A stretch of DNA of 64,000 bases from Oscarella lobularis (lineage: Eukaryota; Porifera; Homoscleromorpha; Homosclerophorida; Oscarellidae), in the NCBI RefSeq assembly GCF_947507565.1, contig NC_089181.1, positions 62,001 through 126,000 on the forward strand, given 5' to 3'. A model generated the notes under the pieces. The model did no database searches, was not told the DNA's origin, and worked only from the letters and a program-made list of their open reading frames with translations. Every line of letters begins with the position of its first letter. The stretch's first letter is position 1. The position numbers and the translations under genes were made by a program. Positions 25,631 through 36,202 of this stretch are shown piece after piece.

Positions 25631-27424
25631 TAACTTTAAATTGAGGTCCTAATCTTTTATTAACAGGGCCTAAATATTAAATTGAGGGCCTAATCTTTGA
25701 TTCTAAAGACCTAAGTATTAAATTGAGGGCCTAATCTTTGATTAACAGGGTCTAAATATTAAATTGAGGGACTAATCTTTGATTCTAAAGGCCTAGATAT
25801 TAAATTGAGGCCTAATCTTTGATTAACAGGGCTTAAATATTAAATTGAGGGACTAATCTTTGATTCCAAAGGCCTAAGTATTAAATTGAGAGCCTAATCT
25901 TTGATTCACAGGGCCTAAATATTAAATTGAGGGCCTAATCTTTGATTAAAAAGTCCTACAAATTAAATTGAGGGCCTAATATTTGATTCCAAAGGCCTAA
26001 ACTTTAAATTGAGGGCCTAATCTTTGATTCACAAAGCCTAAATATTAAATTGAGGGCCTAATCTTTGATTCTAAAGGCCTAAGAATTAATTTGAGGGCCT
26101 AATTTATGATTCTAAAGGATAAATATTAAATTGAGGGCCTAATCTTTGATTAAAAAGTCCTACAAATTAAATTGAGGGCCTAATATTTGATTCCAAAGGC
26201 CTAAACTTTAAATTGAGGGCCTAATCTTTGATTCTAAAGGCCTAAGTATTAATTTGAGGGCCTAATTTATGATTCTAAAGGATAAATATTAAATTCAGGA
26301 CCTAATCTTTGATTATAAAGGCCTACAAATTAAATTGAGGGCCTAATCTTTGATTCTAAAGGCCTACATTTTAAATTGAGGGCCTAACCTTTGATTCACA
26401 GGGCCTAAATATTAAATTGAGGGACTACTCTTTGATTCACAGGGCCTAAATATTAAATTGAGGGACTAATCTTTGATTCTAAAGGCCTAGATTTTAAATT
26501 GAGGGCCTAACCTTTGATTCACAGGGCCTAAATATTAAATTGAGAGCCTAATCTTTGATTCTAAAGGCTAAATATTAAATTGAGGGCCTAATCTTTGATT
26601 CTAAAGACCTAAGTATGAAATTGAGGGCTTAATCTTTGATTCTAAAGGCCAAATATTAAATTGAGGGTCTAATCTTTGATTCTAAAGACCTACAAATTAA
26701 ATTGAGGGCCTAATATTTGATTCTAAAGGCCTAAACTTTAAATTGAGGGCCTAATCTTTGATTCACAGGGCCTAAATATTAAATTGAGGGCCTAATCTTT
26801 GATTCTAAAGGCATAAATATAAAATTGAGGGCATAATCTTTGATTCAAAAGGCCAAAAATTAAATTGAGGGCATACTATTTTATTCTAAAGGCCTAAACT
26901 TTAAATTGAGGGCCTAATCTTTCAGTCACAGGACCTAAATATTAAATTGAGGAACTACTCTTTGATTCTAAAGGCCTAAGTATTAAATTGAGAACCTAAT
27001 CTTTCATTCTAAAGGCTAAATATTAAATTGAGGGCCTAATCTTTGATTCTAAAGGCCTAAATATTAAATTGAGGGCCTAATCTTTGATTATAAAGGCATA
27101 AATATTAAATTGATGGCATAATCTTTGATTCTAAAGGCCTACATTTTAAATTGAGGGCCTAATCTTTGATTCATAGGGCCTAAATATTAAATTGAGGGAC
27201 TAATCTTTGATTCACAGGGCCTAAATATTAAATTGAGGGCCTAATCCTTCGATTATAAAGTCCTACAAATTAAATTGAGGGCCTAATATTTGATTCCAAA
27301 GGCCTAAACTTTAAATTGAGGGCCTAATGTTTGATTCACAAAGCCTAAATATTAAATTGAGGGCCTAATCTTTGATTTTAAAGGCCTAAGTATTAAATTG
27401 AGGGCCTAAGTTATGATTCTAAAG
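25631..27424. repeat. Satellite C (41-bp tandem repeat related to satellite A)
   Basis: Array of a 41-bp unit with TAAATATTAAATTGAGGGCC, then TAATCTTTGATTCTAAAGG. It aligns unit for unit with satellite A: both share TTGAGGGCCTAA, a CTTTGATTCTAA segment and the same length, differing mainly in the A/T-rich part. A and C are therefore diverged members of one family flanking the other arrays. No genes seen. Confidence 0.93.
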
Positions 27425-27498
27425 GAATAGGAATAGGAATAGGAATAGGAATAGGAATAGGAATAGGAATAGGAATAGGAATAGGTAAAGGAATAGTA
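27425..27498. repeat. GGAATA hexamer microsatellite
   Basis: About a dozen uninterrupted copies of GGAATA followed by degenerate copies. It forms the sharp right-hand edge of the 27.5-kb repeat block; unique sequence begins directly after it. Confidence 0.93.
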
Positions 27499-27843
27499 TA
27501 GGGGCGGTTAGCGAGAGTGTTGCACGTGTTTAGCTGAAGTGTTGGACCCCTAAAGCTTTGGTGGATGCTTCCTATTTTCTAAATGTCTTTTAGCATCCTA
27601 AATGCACCACTGCTTTTCCCTTTTCTATATTCTTCCCTATCCTAATCATGACGCACGCCCATTCGCCGGAACGGGGTGCGTCATTGCGAGCGTCTCGAAA
27701 CCTCTAACTACAAAAGTCGCTAAAAATAGCCGCTCGCCAAACGGAAATGACGTAGCCTAACACGACTTCTCGAACAAAACACACGAACAACACTGAAAGG
27801 ATTCTCTAAGGGGGGACGATTATCGTTTAGACATTAGTCCTAG
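27499..27843. other. Unique sequence between repeat block and first gene
   Basis: About 345 bp without a convincing gene on either strand. It contains a short imperfect inverted repeat (GACGCACGCCC ... GGGGTGCGTC near 27,650-27,690). It lies downstream of the minus-strand gene model at 27,844 and could hold its 3' UTR. Confidence 0.4.
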
Positions 27844-28384
27844 CTAGCGTTGTGCGTGGATGGAATGCGCTTGGGGGCCCCGGCCTAGGGGATAAACACG
27901 CACCCACACAAACATGCACGCGTACGCGAGAAACAAACGCGCGCGAGCGAAAAAAAGGAGCTACAAATTCCCCCGCTTACCTTGCGACGTCCTCTTCGCT
28001 CCGATGAGCTCTTCGATCTTCGTTCTACTCGACGGCGCGTCGTGTCGTCTCGCGTTCGCCGCGTCCACGCGCGTGCGAACGATCTGGAAGGAGAATTCGA
28101 CGCCTGCATAGTGAATAGACGCGATTGGCTTACAGTTTCGGCGTTGGAGAGACGCGTGCTTCGTGCGTGCCTCGCGCGCGTTCTCTCGCGTGATCTGCAC
28201 AAAGGGACGCTGCAATTGCACGCGAGCACTCTGGCTGAACTTACCGCACTGCGCTGTGTGGCTTCGACGTTCGCCACGTCGTCCAGCCGAATGAGTCCGG
28301 ACACGCGCTCGCGAGAGAATGAAATTTTGTGTGCGATGCGCTCTCGCTTGGTGCGCGAGGCGTCAAAGGGCCGATGACGCGCTG
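27844..28384 (-). CDS. Unrecognised spliced gene (3' part), low-confidence model
   Basis: I do not recognise this protein. The case rests on splice structure. Reading the minus strand, three strong GTAAG donors (after 28,245, 28,134 and 27,981) each meet a CAG or TAG acceptor that keeps one frame open. Exons are 28384-28245, 28194-28134, 28103-27981 and 27884-27844, ending at TAG, with introns of 50, 30 and 96 nt. The product is basic and probably helical, with stretches such as VSGLIRLDDVANVEATQRSA and TKIEELIGAKRTSQ, and has no membrane segment or Cys/His motif. The 5' end is not found; the first listed exon starts after an acceptor. The region is GC-rich and the plus strand also has a 131-codon ORF, but the donors favour the minus strand. 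Confidence 0.35.
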
Positions 28385-28891
28385 CTGCAGCGTAATTAGT
28401 GTTTGGCAGCTGCGAACGATTTGATTAGATGAGAAAGTAATTTGAACAGTGTTCCGTGTCTGCGGTATTAATTAAGTTCGCCAAATTTGGTGATTTCCGA
28501 TTACGCCCAGAAAAGAAAATTCGAATCTTTGTTGCACGTACACTTTTAATTAATAAACGAGTACTACTAATCTAAGCAAGCAGTGCGTCTTCTAAAACGA
28601 TCAGTCCTAACACACTCGAGTACAGATGACATCTATAATATTTCGGCATCTGGTTCGTATCTAGAGAAAATGAGATGATGCCAAATCAAAATCACTGAAT
28701 AATTGATTGAAGATGGATGTAGTGCTAACTTTTTTAAACGACTTCGAAGATCTTTTAATTGCTCGTTTTTCTTCGTAAGCATTTTTTTCATGTTTGTAAA
28801 TTGAGCCGCCTGGGGTCAGTTCTCGTTTCGTGTCCTCTCACCGCTTCAATGTGTAGACAAACGAACGTCTTTAGGCCTACACTGCAGTGTA
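28385..28891. other. Intergenic, no gene seen
   Basis: AT-rich stretch between the unrecognised gene and the 3' end of the POMGNT2-like gene. ORFs near 28,760-28,990 on both strands are short and unconserved in appearance; those on the minus strand are out-of-frame shadows of the neighbouring gene's end. It probably holds the POMGNT2 3' UTR and unfound 5' exons of the gene to the left. Confidence 0.4.
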
Positions 28892-30331
28892 TCAAAGTGC
28901 ACAAGCGGCGTCGCGTTGTGCGGCGGCGCGACGAATGGTAGCGAGAATAGATGGAACGTCGACAATTGTGTCCTGATAGGCACGAAATAGCCACTCGGGA
29001 TCATAGCAACATCGATGTGACGACACGCGATCGCTTTGTAGTATGCGTTCTCGAAGCGTTTCATTCAAATGAACGATACCGCCGTAAAGTGGCGGATTAT
29101 GAGGATAAATGATCGTTTTGTCGATCCATTGATTCTCCCACGCTTCATAGGCAATAGACATGTCTGGCAATTGGGCGAGAGTTTTATAGGGCGTGTACTC
29201 TTCTGATGGCACGGCATAAGGAAAGAGTTCAACGAGTGCTGAATGTGGACGAAGAAAGAGAGCGAGAGCGAGCGTTCCACCGTGCATTCCCATCAGAAGT
29301 GACGCTTTTGACACGTGAACGATTGTATCGCGTAGAGATGTTGATTCAATGGGAAGAATTGTCAAAGACGAGCCCAATTCCTTTTCAATTGCATCGGACA
29401 ATTCGTCTTCGTTGATTATTCGACGATTAATTGATCGACTCAATAAAACAAATGAAGAAGATCCATCATCTCTTTCGTCTTCGTTGATATGAAGTCGACG
29501 ACGAATATGTCGAGCCAATTGACGAACAATTCGACCATTAGCTTTCGGGTTGTCAACGGGTCCTTGACGTTGAAAAAATCCGTATTGATACCACGTCGTT
29601 TCTTTCGTCATTCCTATAAGCGCATGTTCGAAGCACGCTATACGACCGTCGCGTCGCAAATCGTCTTTATGAATAAGTGACGACGACGAGAGGGCGTCGT
29701 AGAGTTGTGTAAATGGTCCAACAGGATGAGAATCAATGGCGACAAGACGAAAAGGTTCACTGACACCTTCCATTTGTTCACTACGCATAGCGACGTAAAT
29801 AGGTAAGAGATCGTCGTGTAGAACGTGCATCAAATTGCCCGGGTTAAAACGTTTGAAGAGAAAATGAAGACCTCGATGATAGATGAGAGTCGAATCATTT
29901 GCCTCGTCCAACGCCTCTGCTGGTAAATCAACGTATTCGAAACGTTGCGTGTTGTGATCGCGCACCGACGTTAAATCGACGAGCGGACGAAAGCGTAACG
30001 AATTCGAATTCGAATTCGAAGAATCGCCGTCGTCGCCGAGGGGAAGTCCGTAAAAAATCGACTCTTCTCCGTGGAGAATAACGAGCTCGTCGTGCTCCGC
30101 AAAGTAGCAGAGATTGTCGATTCGGCAAGTGCGAGTCGAGATCGACTCGTCGTTGCCGCCGCCCTTGCAATAGATGGAGCTGCCCCGTCGCCGCCACGAC
30201 GAAGACAACAATTTGCCGTCTCCGCCTCCGCCACGGCTGACGCTCAACCCCCGCCGCCGCCAAATATAAGCGACAAGAAGAGCGACGACAAGACAGAACG
30301 CCGCTGAGAAAACGAAGGGAACATTTCTCAT
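28892..30331 (-). CDS. POMGNT2: Protein O-mannose beta-1,4-N-acetylglucosaminyltransferase 2 (GT61 family)
   Basis: Single-exon, 479-residue type II membrane enzyme. In animals POMGNT2 acts in the ER and adds beta-1,4-GlcNAc to O-mannose, the first step toward the matriglycan-bearing core M3 on dystroglycan. Residues 5-23 form a hydrophobic anchor followed by Arg-Arg-Arg. The family signature is clear: a DHNTQ motif, RFNPGNLMHVLHDDLLP in the catalytic core, TTWYQYGF, a MHGG loop, FPYAVPSEEYTPYKTLA and a C-terminal CCYDPEWLF followed by YQDTIVDVPS. I start at the ATG directly before the hydrophobic segment; an upstream in-frame ATG (30,442) would add 37 residues without a targeting feature. 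Vertebrate POMGNT2 (about 580 residues, from memory) carries a C-terminal fibronectin III domain. This protein ends just before that point, so the domain is missing. Confidence 0.93.
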   Translation of the reverse strand: MRNVPFVFSAAFCLVVALLVAYIWRRRGLSVSRGGGGDGKLLSSSWRRRGSSIYCKGGGNDESISTRTCRIDNLCYFAEHDELVILHGEESIFYGLPLGDDGDSSNSNSNSLRFRPLVDLTSVRDHNTQRFEYVDLPAEALDEANDSTLIYHRGLHFLFKRFNPGNLMHVLHDDLLPIYVAMRSEQMEGVSEPFRLVAIDSHPVGPFTQLYDALSSSSLIHKDDLRRDGRIACFEHALIGMTKETTWYQYGFFQRQGPVDNPKANGRIVRQLARHIRRRLHINEDERDDGSSSFVLLSRSINRRIINEDELSDAIEKELGSSLTILPIESTSLRDTIVHVSKASLLMGMHGGTLALALFLRPHSALVELFPYAVPSEEYTPYKTLAQLPDMSIAYEAWENQWIDKTIIYPHNPPLYGGIVHLNETLRERILQSDRVSSHRCCYDPEWLFRAYQDTIVDVPSILATIRRAAAQRDAACAL

Positions 30332-30855
30332 TTCGGCTCGCAAGGTAAGTATGTAGAGTAACGCCTCTTTGGTGGAACGCGTGACGCCCCCCGCCTCCCC
30401 ACGCGAAAAATCGATTCTACATCTACATATGCATGCACTCACCTATCGACTTGACGACCTCTTCGTCCAACTGATACTGTGCCGGCCAGTAGATTCTTTT
30501 TTAGGAGGGCTCCATCTATTTATTGCAGGGAGTACGCCCCCGTGTGGCTCTGAAAAGCTCGTTTTGCGTGCGTCACAGTCACACAAGTGCTACTAGTGCT
30601 ACTTGCCTTCACCGAGCGATTCACAGTGCGTTGGGACCACCGCAATAGCAGCAGGAGCTTGGAGCACGTGTTGATAAGTCCCAAGTTGTTCTGAATCTCT
30701 CCGAAGACCAACATAAGCGCGTCATCGATTTATTCATCGTTTGCACTCGCAGAGACAACGCTACAGTGTACCCAATCTCTGGCGCTACACGGTAATGTTA
30801 CGGACCTTTCTGCTGATTCGATTAAGTACCGCATTTCCACGCCAATCGTCACGCA
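30332..30855. other. POMGNT2 upstream region
   Basis: About 520 bp between the POMGNT2 start codon and the tRNA-Thr gene. Short ORFs on both strands have no recognisable motif. It likely contains the POMGNT2 5' UTR and promoter; I saw no convincing TATA box or other site. Confidence 0.4.
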
Positions 30856-30942
30856 GGCTTCGTAGCTTAGTCGGTAGAGCATTGGTCTAGTACCCGTACG
30901 TATGACAACCAAAGGTCGTGGGTTCGATTCCCTCCGAAGCCT
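30856..30942 (+). tRNA. trnT-AGU: tRNA-Thr (anticodon AGT) with a 14-nt intron
   Basis: The acceptor stem GGCTTCG pairs fully with CGAAGCC. The anticodon stem TTGGT/ACCAA encloses loop CTAGTA..A with AGT as anticodon (A34, probably edited to inosine, reading ACU/ACC/ACA). A 14-nt intron sits at the canonical position after base 37 (30,893-30,906). The internal B box is the consensus GGTTCGATTCC. The T stem has one T-T mismatch. Mature length is 73 nt including discriminator U. A run of ten T residues follows. Confidence 0.9.
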
Positions 30943-30945
30943 CGC

Positions 30946-30955
30946 TTTTTTTTTT
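30946..30955 (+). terminator. RNA polymerase III terminator of tRNA-Thr
   Basis: Ten consecutive T residues on the sense strand begin four bases after the tRNA 3' end, the standard Pol III stop signal. Confidence 0.85.
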
Positions 30956-31105
30956 CTTTCTTTTTCAATTGTACAATTTTAATTTATTTTATTTTATTAC
31001 AAGCTAAAATAACGGACAAAGACAACCATTTTTGTCTGCGCCTCTTGGTGTATTTTTTCATTCGTTTATGTACACGGTTATTTTCTGACTTTTTTAACTC
31101 ATTAA

Positions 31106-32789
31106 TTAAATGTCAACGACTCTCTTAAACGGCTGTTCGTAAATGTGTTCTTCGTAATGTGAAACAACAGGAATTTCGTACCCTGGAAATAGACAGCAGC
31201 CCATTCGATCGTTCAATATAACTCCGCCTCTTTTCACTAATTCTTACCATTTTCAGTGTCACTGGTCGCGGTCCTCATCTGCGACTGCTGAGTAGCTGGC
31301 GACGGGGGTTCAGTTTTTTTGTATCTGCACCGATAGCAGTGTAAGGCGACGAGACCAAGAAGAAGAAGAAGGAATATCGCACCACCTCCTGAACAATACC
31401 CTATCAAATGTCCTCTACTAATACCGCCGACGTTGCTAAGCGACGGAGTAACGAAGTGTGTATAAGGAACGACCGACGTCTTTGCGGTTGAAGCCGTCGT
31501 CGCCCATTGACTGTCAAGCTGAGAAGGAGTTGAAGCGCGGCTGGTGCCGTCAGTGGTGGTGCCGTCAGTGGTGGTGCCGTCAGTGCTGGTGCCGGCAGAT
31601 GAAGAAGAAATAACATGAACATTCTCCGTTGATGCCGCCGCCACCGCCGCCGCTGTTGTTGTCATGGCGCGTACGTGCGTCGGCGTAGCGCTGCTAGCAG
31701 CAATAAACTGAGGCTTCAAGTTCCGAAAGGCCGATAAACCCGTAGGAACTGAATGCAGAGGTGGAGAGGTTGTTGCTACAAATCAACAATGAGTCGGACG
31801 AAATCGCCCCGACGCAGTACACATATGGTATACCTTCGTCTTGGCACGTATAATCCCACGTCGTCAGAGTACGATCAACGGTACTCGTCACTCCGGTTGC
31901 ACACCACAACGCTCCTCGCTCATGTTTCGTTGAGTCGACAAAGGTAAAGCCATCATAGACAAAAGGAAAGACGCACGCTTCGTCGTTGCAAGTATTGATG
32001 TGAGGAAGGTCTTATAAAGAAAGAAATAAACAACGAAAAGCTCCCGGCCACCAGCAGCTCACCATCACAAATAGGCACATTTCGACAGGATACTTTACGG
32101 AGCCAACGGAACACTCTTGCAAAACACCATGGAATATCTCTCGTATCCGGTTCCGGGTTGCGGCACTTGTTTTCAGTCAAATCGTAATTTGCAAAGGCTG
32201 CGGCGTTGCTCGCGTCGTCGTATGGTGCTTCCGAATCTGCCCAATTGACACACGAACCGACGCTGATTTGCTCGTCTCCTCGATAGGCAGCGCCATTGTC
32301 TATTCGGCTGAAGCACGTCAGATCTGCATAAGCGGAAAAAGCAAGCAATTGCTTAGGGAATACAGTAGGCGGCGATGACATACCTTCGCATTGGGGAACG
32401 GTGCAATAATCCCAAGCCTTGCCAGCGCAGTTGGCCGGATTTGCGACGAAACACCACGGCTTCTCGTACTTCGTATCGGCGTCTTTCTGCGGATTGCGGC
32501 AGAAATTGTGATTACCGTCGAGTCCAGCGTTAGGATATTTTTCTGCCGTCAGTGCGTTATTATCGGGCGGCTGCGACGTCCAATGGAGACAGGTGCAGCC
32601 GTCCTGTGTCACGCTGACGGTACCGCGGTAGAAAACGCCTCTAGTGACAGGGCGAAAACAATTCTGAGAACGAACTAGAAAACGATACAGTGAGCCAAAG
32701 AGTGTCGGAGAGTAGATAGAGTGCTTCAACTTGCCTCCTCCTTCACGACTCAAAACGAAAATGAGCAGCAAAAGAACAAAAGACTTCAT
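31106..32789 (-). CDS. Kringle-kringle-FN2 single-pass membrane protein without a kinase
   Basis: Six-exon model (32789-32735, 32674-32384, 32323-32063, 32010-31834, 31775-31248, 31182-31106), 462 residues, all introns phase 1. Order: signal peptide (1-18), kringle 1 (about 24-115, with NFCRNPQ and PWCF), kringle 2 (about 119-202, with NKCRNPE and PWCF), fibronectin type II (about 205-261, CVFPFVYDG...WCATG...WDYTC), Ser/Thr/Ala-rich mucin-like stalk, membrane helix (about 385-408) and a short tail. The tail has basic residues after the membrane and ends with three tyrosines in YEIP, YEEH and YEQP contexts. Intron 1 uses a GC donor (GCAAGT). The FN2 domain lacks the second of its four usual cysteines but has an extra one just upstream. 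The next gene upstream encodes the same ectodomain joined to a tyrosine kinase. Ligand unknown; kringle and FN2 modules usually bind proteins or collagen. Confidence 0.85.
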
Positions 32790-33185
32790 AGTTCTAAAAT
32801 GAAATCAATCGTCAATCTCTCGTACTTTGTAGCAAAAAACTTACCGCCGGCCAACCGAGCGCTCTCCTTCCTCTCCTTGTCTCGCCTTTGCCTGAACAAT
32901 AGCAATAAGAAAGCGAATGCATGCATTTAGTAGTAGCACGCCGCGTCTTGTGTCTCTTGACAGGATTCCAATTAGTCTATATGAAATTATCCTTTACCGC
33001 ATCGCCATGGTATTCCTCTTTTGCCATAGAGACGCCGCCGTCTTCGTGCGTCATACGCCGCTCCTCCAAGAGACGCGTCTCTATCCCCCATTCCATTCAC
33101 TACTGTAGAGTCTAGAACTAAGAAGTAGTGCATACTCAAAATAGAAATGCGTACGGATACGTCACTCTTCAATCACAAGATCAAT
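32790..33185. other. Intergenic between the two kringle genes
   Basis: About 400 bp between the RTK stop codon and the start of the kinase-less paralogue. It should hold the RTK 3' UTR and the promoter of the downstream gene. Small ORFs on both strands show no motif, and no kinase remnant is recognisable, so I see no decayed kinase domain belonging to the paralogue. Confidence 0.45.
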
Positions 33186-35074
33186 CTAACTTCGATACGT
33201 TTTCTGCAAATCAACGTGCACGTTGACCGAAATGTCAAGTGGATCGCCTAATCGACCAATCTCTTCATCATCCTCAATCTTCTCCTCTGCCACGTAGCTC
33301 GTTAGACGTTGCACAATAGCGTCGAACGTAGGACGCTTATGGTGATCGGGGTTCCTAAGATAAAAGCAGAGTCACTTTACGTGCACAGACTCGATGTGTG
33401 TAGTACCAGCAGTCAATCATCCAAGAGTAGATTTCCCTCGGACATCCCGGTGGTGGAGCTAGTCGATAGCCTTCCTTCAAGTACGTTACAACCTAAGAAA
33501 AAAGTTTCCATATGGAAATTTGACTCCTTGAGCCCTTGCCATCGAATTGCTTCCAATTAAACTGTAGGGCTTTAGACCCAACGACCAAATTTCAAACAAA
33601 ACAATTCCAAAGCTCCACACGTCACTGGCACTCGAATATTTTTTAAACTTAATTGCCTGAAAAAATGAAGTACAACAGCTTAATTAACAAATTGAATTCG
33701 CGCAAGCAACCAACCTCCAGTGCGGTCCAGCGAACCGGAATTTTCTTTCCTTCTTTCATATGATAATAGCCACCTCCTAGAACATCGCGAGACAATCCAA
33801 AGTCGCCAATCTAACAAAGTTGGGGTTAGTCTAGTTCGAGCATTTACAGCCGACAAACTTTGCACGTCAGTTTTCCGTCAAGCAGAATGTTACGGGCAGC
33901 CAAATCCTACAAAAGGCACGTACGCCGGCCGGCAAAATTAGCTATAGGGTACATACATAATTTCCGCTAGACGTGCACTAACCCTGTGAACAAAGCATTT
34001 TCTGCATAAGTACTGCATGCCACAAGCAATTTCTCTAGCCATTTTTAGCAAGTCTTTTTGAAATGGAATCTCCTCTCTTCGAGCAAATAATTGAATTGAC
34101 TAGAGTAGATGCTATTATTTTTCAAACCTGATTCTCATTTCAGAGAGATGATTCTTCAAATCCCCGCGTTCCATTAGTTCTAGTACAATAAACGTCTAAA
34201 TAAAAAATGGACGCGAATAAATTATTAATTAAATAAGCTCTATTAAAGAACGCACTGCTTGTTCGCCCCTTACGACACCGTGCAGTTCAACGATATTCTC
34301 GTGTCGAAATTGGCCCACGATTGCTGCTTCTTGAAGAAATTTCACGCGATCTTTGGGATCAGTGGACTTGAGAGTTTTGACTGCCACTACTACACTTTCT
34401 TCTCCTGTCGCCGCCGCCGCCGACTACGAATAAATGATTATCAATGACAAACGTTAGCTCCACCCACTCTTTACCAACCTTCTTCCAGACGGCTTTCTCT
34501 ACCGTTCCAAATTGTCTGTTAAATGTATTTTAATTAAAAAAGAGGGAGTTAGGGTTACTGTCTACATCATACCCTGAGCCAAGTTTCTCCTGCAAAACAA
34601 CTGCGTGCCTTGCAATAGTGCAAAACTGCTTTGCTTCAATTTGACTGTACAATTCCTTTTCTTTTCGAGCCGGAACCCAATAGTTTGCGTCCGCTTTGTG
34701 GTGGTGGTGGCTACTATTCTTGTCTGACTGGCGTTTCACTTCAAGCGTTTCATAATAAGCGTCTCCGATCGGATTCGTCTTCGCTGCCGTGGCAACGCCG
34801 CCACCGCGGTGCGTAGTGTCTAGCCCATCATACAAATCTATTAGACAAACAGACGGGCGGACTAGTACTAAGTAATTACAAGAAATTTCCGGGGGCGACG
34901 ACGTAATATCTCTTTTGCGTTTGTGGCGGAAGCGAAAGACGAGTACGAGAACGACTAGTAGAAGTGCTATTGCCACCACCACCGCCGCCACCGTTCCTCC
35001 GGCAACTGCTCCCTCATTCGTAACCCTTTGGCCTTCGTCGTCGTCGTCGACGTCGTCGTCAGTAGCCATTGACG

Positions 35075-35111
<37 letters not shown>

Positions 35112-36202
35112 CGGAAAAGGAGAACTGTCAGGAAGATGTGATTCCGTAGCTACAGGAAAATAATCATGCAGGTCATGTAGCTGCATGGCTGCGCGCGGGT
35201 TCATGCAGTCTTACAGCAGTAGTCCCACTGCGTCATCAACCTATCATTGTCCCTCGTCACATTCGTTGCACACCACGGTCGGTCGCGTCCGTGAGTCGTG
35301 CACTCGATGAATAAAAAACCGTCGTACTCAAACGGAAAGACGCACGTCTTATTCGCTTGACTATGAACATCTAAAACACAAAATTATTGCGAATTGCGAG
35401 TGTTTAATAGCAGTAAAATGAACGAACCGGCGGCTGTGCGACAAGGAGATACGCGCGTACATGGAATTGCAACGGCATTTCCGTCAATGCGAAACTTGGG
35501 TATGCACCAGGGCCGAAAAAAACGCCGCGGATTCGGATTTCGACACTTGTTCAACACCGACGGATCATTGAGACCGTACGACGAAAAGCGACTCCCGTTT
35601 GCGTAATTGGTTCGTGAGTCTTTCCAATTTTCACATTCTCTTTCAAATCCAAACAAATTGACGGTCCGACTTTCATTTCCTCGGTACGACGCTCCGCGAT
35701 CAATGAGGCTGTAACAATCCGTATCTAAAAAAATGAGACTCAATGAACGCGCACAGCTTAAATAGGTGGTGGCGGCCCTCACCTCGACACTCGGCAATAT
35801 CACAATAACCCCAACGCTTGTTCGCGCAATGAGAACGAGAATCGCTAACGAAACACCAAGGCCGAGTGAAAAGCGCGTCGTCGCTTTTCTGTGGATTCCG
35901 ACAATAGTTGTGATCGCCCAATCCGGCATTGGGATAACGAAAGGCTGTCTTGTTGTGCCTATTTGGCGACTGAGATGTCCATCGTTGGCATCGACATCCC
36001 GTTTCAGTTACAGCCACACTTCCGCGATAAAAGACGCCGTGCGTCGTCTTTCGATAGCAAGCATTCCGAGTCGTCGTCGAACCTACAAAGACTGAGATCA
36101 CTACAATACGTATAAGGTATATGTTTAATGAGGGACTCGCCTTGTGATGTGCGGACAAATACAAATGAGGAACACAGCACTACTAAAAGTAATGGTATCA
36201 TC

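Noticed and set aside
1-27498. CRISPR array
   Set aside because: Repeats are directly adjacent without variable spacers, and the genome is eukaryotic with spliced genes.
27982-28377. 131-codon plus-strand ORF
   Set aside because: GC-rich stretch open in several frames; strong splice donors lie on the opposite strand and define a different frame.
33715-33810. ALE instead of APE at the end of the kinase activation segment
   Set aside because: Not unusual: MET- and AXL-type receptor kinases also carry ALE there, so it does not mark an inactive kinase.
34838-34879. 42-nt in-frame segment of the RTK as coding sequence
   Set aside because: It has GTAATT...TAATAG ends and intron-like content; splicing is preferred, though retention would keep the frame.
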